Translations under genes and position numbers: made by a program | The notes under the pieces: model-generated | Told to the model about the DNA's origin: nothing | The model's database searches: none | What the model saw: only the letters and a program-made list of their open reading frames with translations | Shown here: piece after piece, positions 56,808 to 64,000 of the stretch | Position numbering within the stretch: the first letter of the stretch is position 1 | Layout of the letters: every line of letters starts with the position of its first letter | Assembly (NCBI RefSeq): GCF_964355755.1 | Contig: NC_092677.1 | Coordinates: 10,190,601-10,254,600 of the forward strand | From: Antedon mediterranea | Lineage: Eukaryota > Echinodermata > Crinoidea > Comatulida > Antedonidae | Length of the DNA stretch: 64,000 bases | Direction: 5' to 3'

Positions 56808-56850
56808 TTTGTCAATCTAGTTTGATAGTGTAGGCAGAACTTGTTTCTCT

Positions 56851-58113
56851 TTAGTGCCTTGTAAAATTCCATATATCAGGCAAAGGGCTTAGTAAGTCCT
56901 CCCTAAAATCTCTTAATAAATATTGCATCGGTGCTTCCCTGTATCCTAGCATTCTCAAGACATCTCTACAAACGTCTTGTATTCCGACGGACGTCTCAAA
57001 CGGGATGCTATTTCGCCATTCCTGCCATGTTGCCGAGGAATTACGACTGACGGCGTACGAGTCTCCGCTAGACGTCTGTGTGTTGTTAGTAATCCACTGT
57101 ACCACGTGTCGCGGAAGCTTTCCAAGACCCGCAAATTTATATAAATGCTGCGCCGTCTCTTCAGGCTTTCGTGCCATGTCCTCATACCTGACGATCTTAT
57201 AAATATCTTTTAGCCAATCAGGTGTTGGCTTATTTGTAACAAATTCTAAGTTTTGTTTCATACGTAAGCAAAGGTACCTTACGTTGTTCAACTCATCTGG
57301 CGTCATGTCCATACTAGTTTTTTTCTCGCTCTTTGCGCGACTAATAAACGTACCTCTTGGATCACGCACCAGATGTATGATCTTCAAGTTAAACGACTGG
57401 TCACGTGCTAAAGATTCAATATCTTGGAGCTTAGCAAAGCGAATTGTTTTTACTGCAAATAATTTATATTTTAGACACTCGTCGTGTGTTGTTACCGACT
57501 TTAGTGCCTTGCATGTTCTTTTTGGTCCTACGTTTGTTTCCGGTTCACACAGAGGTGGCGTAGATAACGCTCGACTAGACAAACGATGCAAATGATTTTT
57601 ACTGTAAAAATTCAACAACGAATGTTTTGGCGGGAAACGACAATTAAAAATATCAGATATCATCTCCGTAGAATTTCCCGCGAAATATTCTCGCGGCACT
57701 TTCTGTTCTATACTTTTAAGAGGTTCAAAATGAAAGAACACGTTTTTATTTTGATTAAATAATTGACCTAAGAAACTTGACCCGGATCTCCGGTTAGTGA
57801 TTATCAGGATATGTGATGGATCTTTTGGTACAAACTCTTCTGAGTTATCACGTCTTGAAAACAACGACGGTAACACTTGGAATCCAGGACCGTAGTTGAG
57901 AATACTACGACGGATGATTTGAGCGAGTTGAGGGCTTTGGTCCGCTGCTTCGCCTGAAACTTGACTACGTTGCTTGCCATGTTTATACGTCTCTAGTAAG
58001 ATTTCACTGGCAGTCTGTATGAATGTAAATATAACAGCAAGGATGAAGGCGTACGTGATGACGGCGAATGAGAAACAGGCCCGTGGGCGGTAGAATAAGC
58101 GACGAAGATTCAT
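56851..58113 (-). CDS. Golgi carbohydrate 6-O-sulfotransferase, CHST1/CHST3-like
   Basis: 420 residues in one exon; moves sulfate from PAPS to the 6-OH of Gal, GalNAc or GlcNAc in glycans, in the Golgi lumen. It is a type II membrane protein: short basic N-terminus (MNLRRLFYRPR), membrane anchor at about 12-32, stem, then the catalytic domain. The 5'-phosphosulfate loop is ITNRRSGSSFLGQLFNQ (105-121). The 3'-phosphate site is LVRDPRGTFISR (248-259). IVRYEDMARKP (307-317) and LGYREA are usual C-terminal landmarks. N-glycosylation sequons at 147, 343, 358 and 416. The frame is open to an ATG at 58146, but TTTATTTCTTTCAG ends at 58119 as a splice acceptor. The exon therefore likely begins at 58118 and starts at 58113, with an untranslated exon upstream. 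Length fits CHST1 (about 411). The exact acceptor sugar cannot be told from sequence. Confidence 0.92.
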   Translation of the reverse strand: MNLRRLFYRPRACFSFAVITYAFILAVIFTFIQTASEILLETYKHGKQRSQVSGEAADQSPQLAQIIRRSILNYGPGFQVLPSLFSRRDNSEEFVPKDPSHILIITNRRSGSSFLGQLFNQNKNVFFHFEPLKSIEQKVPREYFAGNSTEMISDIFNCRFPPKHSLLNFYSKNHLHRLSSRALSTPPLCEPETNVGPKRTCKALKSVTTHDECLKYKLFAVKTIRFAKLQDIESLARDQSFNLKIIHLVRDPRGTFISRAKSEKKTSMDMTPDELNNVRYLCLRMKQNLEFVTNKPTPDWLKDIYKIVRYEDMARKPEETAQHLYKFAGLGKLPRHVVQWITNNTQTSSGDSYAVSRNSSATWQEWRNSIPFETSVGIQDVCRDVLRMLGYREAPMQYLLRDFREDLLSPLPDIWNFTRH

Positions 58114-58120
58114 GGGCACT

Positions 58121-59618
58121 GAAAGAAATAAAACCCGTATGAACATTAATTTTAGAAATGAGTAACATTAAATATTCAGTAGTCTGGAGTCTCCATTCAC
58201 CATGCACTGATTGTCGTTATCGTACCGTAGGCTAATACGTCAGCTTTTTTCGTCAACCTCATCATTGGCCGTCGTCGTTTCGTAATATAGACGTGTAAGT
58301 CTGTCGCCTATTCGTCGTATTTTCCGTCGTCGTCGTTGCCCCCTCGGTGTCCTTGGTGTGTCAACGCCGTTGTTGGTAATACAAGTCCTAAGTCGTTTAA
58401 ATGTACTGTACAAACATTCTATAACTCATCGTCGTCAAATAGGCCTACCGCAGGCAGTTACTGTAATGTTTTTAGTGGCTAACATGCAGATTATTAAATA
58501 GCTACATTTCAGGAACATTTTAACCCCTGTAACCACTGTAAAGGGACTACAAAAGAACCGTCAACTGTGCCAACACAGTTATCGACCTTGCGCCGTGCTT
58601 GGCCCTATAGTAATATGCCACATCTGGTTAAAGACTGTAGGTTAAACAAGCACCACATACCACGCTACACTCACCGGAAACTGTTTCTTTCCGTTCGTTC
58701 ACCTACAAATACGGGTACAAATGGCAACCTTCCTCAATTATACATTAATATTAGTGATTATATCACCTTTGTCTTGGATTTAATTGACCACAACATCAGC
58801 CGAATTAACCTTTAGGCATAAACGTCACACCGCTAACATGTATATTTGAGCAGGGAGTTGTAAAATACTCCCTGTATTTGAGCATTCACATTCGAAAAAT
58901 GAGGATTTTTGTTCTGTTATGGCACGTCATGTGTGACTTAATTATCTCACGTCTTGGTGTATCAACATCTTTTTCAATAGTATTGGTAATCAAATAGGCC
59001 TACAGAATATCAACTTGACCTGGTAAATTTACTGGTATTGTCTATCTATTTCATCCGGTACCGATGGAAAAATAAAGATCACGTAATAGTGATCGAATTA
59101 TCGTCTTCATCAAAGTTTAAACATGGAGGTACATTAAACACGCACGTCAAATTCCTCGACCATTGGCGATGTTTTTACGTTTACGCCGGAACACGATGTA
59201 ATTTTTAAAAGTAGGCTTACCATACCCTATTGAAATGTAATACTGTAGTATAAAGTAGTCTAACCTAGATCAAATTAGATAAAGTAGGTTGTGTTATGCT
59301 AAGAATATGATCTGAATATGCTATGATATAACATTAATATTAACGATCCAGATCTGTAACGTTGTATTATCGTTGCATGATTTTGATCATCTGACAGACG
59401 TTTCAATTTCCGGCCTTTTAATTTACTACAGAACAAAATGTAATCTGTTCAATTACCCCAAGGTTGAGTTGGAAAAATGCTGATCTACACTATCAGTACC
59501 ATATAAGTACAGTAGAACACCTATTAAGGGGAACACATTTGTGACCACACACTGGTGTCCTCTTATCGATGTTCCCTGAATAGGAGTGCACCCAAATAGG
59601 CGTTATTATATAATAAAA
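58121..59618. other. Region upstream of the sulfotransferase
   Basis: Would hold the 5' untranslated exon and promoter. GTCGTC-rich stretch at about 58265-58340. No coding exon identified. Confidence 0.5.
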
Positions 59619-59795
59619 TAAGCTCTGTCTACACTATCAAACTAGTTTGACAAAAAAGTGTTATGTGCCCAAATGGTAGTGATAAGCCCCGTGATAAGCC
59701 TAAATATGATGATGGTGATATGACATCATTATATTTATATATGAGCACATCACATGTTTTGTCACATAACATTTGATAGTGTAGACAGAGCTTAA
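59619..59795. mobile_element. MITE-A copy
   Basis: AGCTCTGTCTACACTATCAAAC at left and ATTTGATAGTGTAGACAGAGC at right, both well kept. The core is partly duplicated (GTGATAAGCC twice). Confidence 0.93.
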
Positions 59796-62700
59796 CGATA
59801 AAAGTTAGCAAAAAAGTCAATCAATAAATATACAAATTTTCTTATGAAACGATTGACTGGTTTTTATCCGACCTCAGCTGAATTTTTATTCAAAGATCCA
59901 ATGACCTAGTATCTGTTGCTATATCCATTTCATTGTTAAATTATAGGAAGTGATTTTAACAAAGAAAACAACAATCAAAACATATAATAATAAAAGTGTG
60001 AACATAAAGCAAGTCTCTCCGGCCGGATACAGACAAATACCGTATAGCATTTTCAATTGCGGAGGCGAAAAGTATATAAATTAATCTAGGCCTAGTCCTA
60101 TATTTATTTTATTTTTTGTTTCAGTATGGACAGAGTGATTGACCCACCGGGCCCAGGTCATACTCGTCTTATGCATGTGTTCCATCCATAAACCATTGAA
60201 CAATTGAAACTTTTTCTTGATAGCAATCCCCTCGATGCCCTAGGCTTATTTTTCTTTAATTGAATTGGTGTCAAACGGCAAGATTTCCCGTGAAGTTCGC
60301 CAGTTGTTGCTTGCCGGGTTAACATAGCCTGGCTTACAATTTACATCGAATATATCGTGATCTTATGAATTCTATTTATTATGTTCAGGTTTCGTTGTTC
60401 TATTAGTCAAGTTCAATTAAAGTTTAAATGATGATATTAAATGGATTGGAGGAAATATAAAATAATTTAGAGGCCTATCCACACTACAGGCCTATATTGC
60501 AGAAAACATGCGTGCGCGCGCCTCAACTAATTTTATATTTTATATTGATTTTATTCGACTAATACTCTCGTAAATTGCCTACACAGTACAATATAAAAAT
60601 ATGAATCAATCTCAACAAAAGCAACGATAAGATCACCGATCAAAATCTCAATAAAATTTAATTTTATAAAATGACCTGGAAATCTTTTGATAACATAACA
60701 AGGAGCTTAATGAATTGTGCGGAGGAATGCATACTACAATCTTAAAATTCTCCAGTAACTGAAGAGAAATTAATCTATGCCTAGGTCACGTTAATTTGTG
60801 CTTCAGCCGGTAATTATAGAATTCCGTTGAATTTTCTTACATTAAAAAATTGTTTCCGCTATCACTAATGGGGAACTCGGAGGGATATTAGTGTGGACAT
60901 GTTTTCCTGAAGAAAGTTGTTTAAGGCGAGTGTGTCCATGTGGTGATGTTACACCAACGAGTGAACCAGGGACGTATGGAACACCGTGGTACATCATGGT
61001 CAATGTTTGTGAGGGTATAGCATCGCCATGGACACACATAACGTGACGTCATCACACTCTGGCACACGTTGTCAATATACAAAAGATATTAATTAGAATC
61101 ACAGTACTGTATAGAACATTATTTAAATATTACTAGTTAGGAAGATTTCAAAGCTCCCATTCGATATTGCGATATTCCTCACAATCCATTATTCGCGACT
61201 TTTGGCGGATTCTAGAGAACAGGTCCAGCCTAGAAGATGACACACATGTCCAGGTCAGGTCAAATTTAAATGCGCCAGGTCAGGAGGCTATCGTCCTATT
61301 TTAGTTGATATAAACGACTTGTTGAAAATTTTACACCACAAGGGTTTATATTTCAATACACAATATTATATTATTGGATAAGTATGAAATTCTATGTATA
61401 TCATTAATATCATGAAAACATGAATGGTTCTAGGTATAGTAGGCTAGAAGTAGAAGTTAATTTATATAACAAAACATAAGGAAGGAATTATTAACAAGCG
61501 ATTACATAGCAGCTAACGATGTTTCGATTGCTGTCTTTTAGACCACTGTGACTCGAGTATGCAACGCAAACGTGACAAACAAAGCTGATGACTTTTACCA
61601 TGCAGGATGTAACCTCCATGCTTTCTTTTTACAGTAATTTTAGTGGACTTTCTAATGATACCATTTTAGCGTTCCATAGTTGAGGTGTCGTATTTTCATC
61701 AGACCCACCATGGTCAAAGGATGAGCTGTATTGACAACCACTGTCTGTCTGACCTTGTCTGGTGGAAAACCTCCCTGTAGTGACGTAATGACGAAGCGAT
61801 GATAATATTTGACATCCATTAATGTTTAGTCATTTTACAAGACAATGAATAAATGATAACCAACTCCAATTTATGTTGAACCCCATCCAACTTAATTATA
61901 AATAAACTTGGGTGGTACAATAAGATACCCATTTAAAAACAAACACCTCGTAAAATCACCGACGCTTGAAACTTGAACTGGCAGTCTGACTCGGGAATCT
62001 ATTAATCATAAAGCACCAAGTCCGCAACATATCACGTTCACATAAGATTTTATCGTGCTTGTACATCTTGTACGATGGCCACTGCTGCTACTTACTACTG
62101 CTCTACATGCCATGTGGCTACTGAGATGAGTAATTCTTCGCGCAATTTAATTATACTCACTAGTAAAGGAGCTAAATGTACCATTCACATAAAACAGTTA
62201 GAGGAAAAATGGAAAAAAATCAGCACTAGGTCATGTTACAAGAGTTGTAAACAATATAGATTATTTGATAAAAATCCTAGAAAGTAGGAAACCTTTTGCC
62301 ATTTTTCCTCTGATTGAAAAGACATTATCATTGAAACATATTATTTAGGTTTACAATTTAGCCTATATGAAGAAAATTTACCGATAGCAGTCTATAGTCT
62401 AATGATAAGGAGGTGTCTTTCTAATTCAGGATTGGAATTTCTCCATTGATGGACTTTATAAGAGATGTGATTGTGAGTGTTTTTTGTGGGGCAGGGGGAT
62501 GGGGGGGAGGGGGTAGTTAGGTGGGTTAAGATTCACAATACTTTACTCATCTTATTATCCATCCGAATATAATACTTTATTAGTTTAGACCTATGACATG
62601 CATTGAACGTGTAATGTAGCCTAAACCATATTTGAGTGTTCTACTTCTACAACTTAATCAGTGAGTTTATTCAAACAAAACTTACCAACTTCCTACATAC

Positions 62701-63505
62701 AAACGACAGTACACATTCTCTAGTATAAATCCATGATGTGAGTCACCATTTAGCGATCCGTATCGAGTAACAACTTATCGCCAACTGTGCACGATAAAGT
62801 TCTTAAATTTCCAAACTAAGATTATATTCGTTGATAGAGGGAGGCCTTGCTAAAATTCTTATTATCAAATGTCAATGTTTTCTTTTTTTTTCTTTAAAAC
62901 TTTATCGAAATCACGTAATTATTGGTCACTGTACATTTCAGTTAGATCTTTATATTAACAAAAGACAATTTTAACTATCAACTACTTTTTTTATTTAAAG
63001 ATATATTGTCCCCCTAAAAAAATTTTTTTTACATTTTTTTGTTGAATATGTTATTTTAATGTCACATAATAGTTATTCACTCTCACAAAAAATTGGGTCT
63101 GAACAAAATTTATTTACCTGAGAAAAATGTAATTTAAAGCAAAAAATGGTCAAATTGTCTGGAAGACAATGAGTTTTTGGGTAATTTAACTGTTTATTTT
63201 GTCTTTTTATAGATGAAATAATTTTTTCCCCCGTTTTTTTTTCTTATGGAAGTGAACAACTTCATTAAAACTGCAAAATGGCCTATTCAAAGTCCGATTT
63301 TAAAAATCTATATTTTTCATGATTTTGGGGGATAATACATCTTTAAAGAAAGTTATGTCTATCTATTGTTCAAATCGCGCATTAGGCCTATATTATCTGT
63401 AGGTTCTCTTATCTTTCAAAATCTTTTGTAGCCTAAAATTGATCAATTAGTTATTTGATTAATTAGTTGTTTATCATTTGCTCACAACATTAAATTGTCA
63501 ATTGA
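59796..63505. other. Intergenic, no gene recognised
   Basis: Short frames at 60842-61039 (-) and 62075-62287 (+) match no family I know and lack supporting splice structure. Possible regulatory or intronic DNA of the gene beginning near 63596. Confidence 0.45.
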
Positions 63506-63595
63506 ATTAATAGTTTAAATCATTTTTTCTATGATGAATTACTTTTAGTTAAGTCAGGTGACCAGATTATTAACTTTGATTGGCTGAATCCTCAG

Positions 63596-63740
63596 GTGTT
63601 TTATGACGAGTCATCTTCTCCAAATTATTACCGGTACTTTTGCTTACTTTTTATCGTCTGCGTGCTTAGTTTATATTGTTCAAACAATTGTTGTGAAAAA
63701 ACTATGCCTGTTGTTGAAGAAACCAAACATTTAGAAGTGG
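63596..63740 (+). CDS. Possible exon with a membrane segment (unrecognised gene, runs off window)
   Basis: Open from 63506. CCTCAG before 63596 could be an acceptor, and GTAAGTAT at 63741 is a strong donor. The encoded peptide includes YYRYFCLLFIVCVLSLYC, a hydrophobic anchor, then CCEKTMPVVEETKHLEV. No ATG precedes the hydrophobic segment in frame, so it would be an internal exon. It could be noncoding; nothing downstream is available to test it. Confidence 0.3.
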
Positions 63741-64000
63741 GTAAGTATAGAATAAAGTATAAAGAACTGAATTGTGTGTTTTAGATGTATTATTTTAGTG
63801 TTTACCGTTTAGTGTAGCTTTCTAGGCTGTGGTTGTGCATAGCCACTTCCTGTGGTTGTGGTTCAGTCATCTGGATAAAGTATGCGAGCACCTGGTAAAC
63901 ATTTTAACAGGAAGTGATCATGGAATATACAGTACTGTACTTGCATTTATATGCAATAAAAATGTGATAATAAAAACCCTACCTACACTGGAGAATCCAC

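Larger units (their letters stand above)
56571..56842. mobile_element. MITE-A copy split by a nested MITE-B
   Basis: GTTCTGCCTACACCATCAAAC at left and GTTTGATAGTGTAGGCAGAAC at right are the outer ends. They match each other (GCCTACAC/GTAGGC) better than the family. The inner element lies at 56605-56778. Confidence 0.9.

Noticed and set aside
57005-57595. Plus-strand open frames opposite the sulfotransferase
   Set aside because: Antisense shadows of a clearly coding exon, with no family resemblance.
58114-58146. Start of the sulfotransferase at the upstream ATG (58146)
   Set aside because: The intervening sequence is a classic pyrimidine tract ending in CAG, so it is more likely intron; the next ATG gives the usual short basic N-terminus before the membrane anchor.
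1-60000. CRISPR-like arrays or bacterial-type operons
   Set aside because: The tandem repeats lack unique spacers and the genes are intron-containing animal genes.
60124-60192. Short frame after a TTTTTTGTTTCAG acceptor-like site (MDRVIDPPGPGHTRLMHVFHP)
   Set aside because: Only 21 codons, no partner exon found, no recognised family; could be a terminal exon, but the support is too thin.
60842-61039. Minus-strand 65-residue frame with ATG (MCVHGDAIPSQ)
   Set aside because: Slightly GC-richer than its surroundings but unrecognised and without flanking splice structure; might be untranslated sequence of a neighbouring gene.
62075-62287. ATG-started 70-residue frame with several Cys
   Set aside because: No known domain spacing, no splice or poly(A) support, AT-rich codon use as in surrounding DNA.

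Overview
This is invertebrate animal nuclear DNA: AT-rich, with split genes, canonical GT-AG introns, and dense short transposons and satellites. No bacterial, organellar or viral gene was seen. The gene content (COG4, a class 2 P4-ATPase of the ATP9 type, a tandem-crystallin small heat shock protein, a CHST1/3-type sulfotransferase) and the many TAGGCCTA tracts suggest a deuterostome invertebrate, most likely an echinoderm. The species call is inference only; the gene calls rest on direct reading of exons and splice sites.

Layout. 1-314: most of a TGACGCA-rich inverted-repeat element. 382-8656 (+): the last 14 exons of COG4, with a 1-kb minisatellite and a 5S-rRNA-derived SINE in introns. 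8657-15986: COG4 3' region, then about 4 kb of locally duplicated non-coding repeats. 15987-18842 (+): a four-exon ubiquitin-like/ankyrin gene resembling ANKRD60. 19415-20353 (+): an intronless sHSP with two alpha-crystallin domains. 21737-51120 (+): a complete 22-exon ATP9 phospholipid flippase-type gene with two alternative first exons, many MITEs, several SINEs and a 1.7-kb satellite in introns. 51121-56850: gene-poor repeats. 56851-58113 (-): a Golgi carbohydrate 6-O-sulfotransferase. 58119-63505: no gene recognised. 63596-63740 (+): a possible exon encoding a membrane segment.

Functional theme. COG4 (Golgi retrograde tethering), ATP9 (Golgi/trans-Golgi P4-ATPase) and the sulfotransferase (Golgi lumen) all act in the Golgi. 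Their proximity is probably chance, since metazoan genes are not in operons.

Three palindromic non-autonomous element families recur and are named here. MITE-A has ends like GCTCTGTCTACACTATCAAA and about 16 copies. MITE-B has GGTTCCCACT...AGTGGGAACC ends and 5 copies. MITE-C is TGACGCA-rich with 2 copies. The most interesting structures are: a satellite array that grew out of the right end of a MITE-A copy; two phase-matched first exons in ATP9; a 36-bp in-frame triplication that includes the ATP9 stop codon; a COG4 intron minisatellite carrying a copied exon end and splice donor; and a SINE-into-SINE insertion whose empty site is preserved elsewhere in the window.
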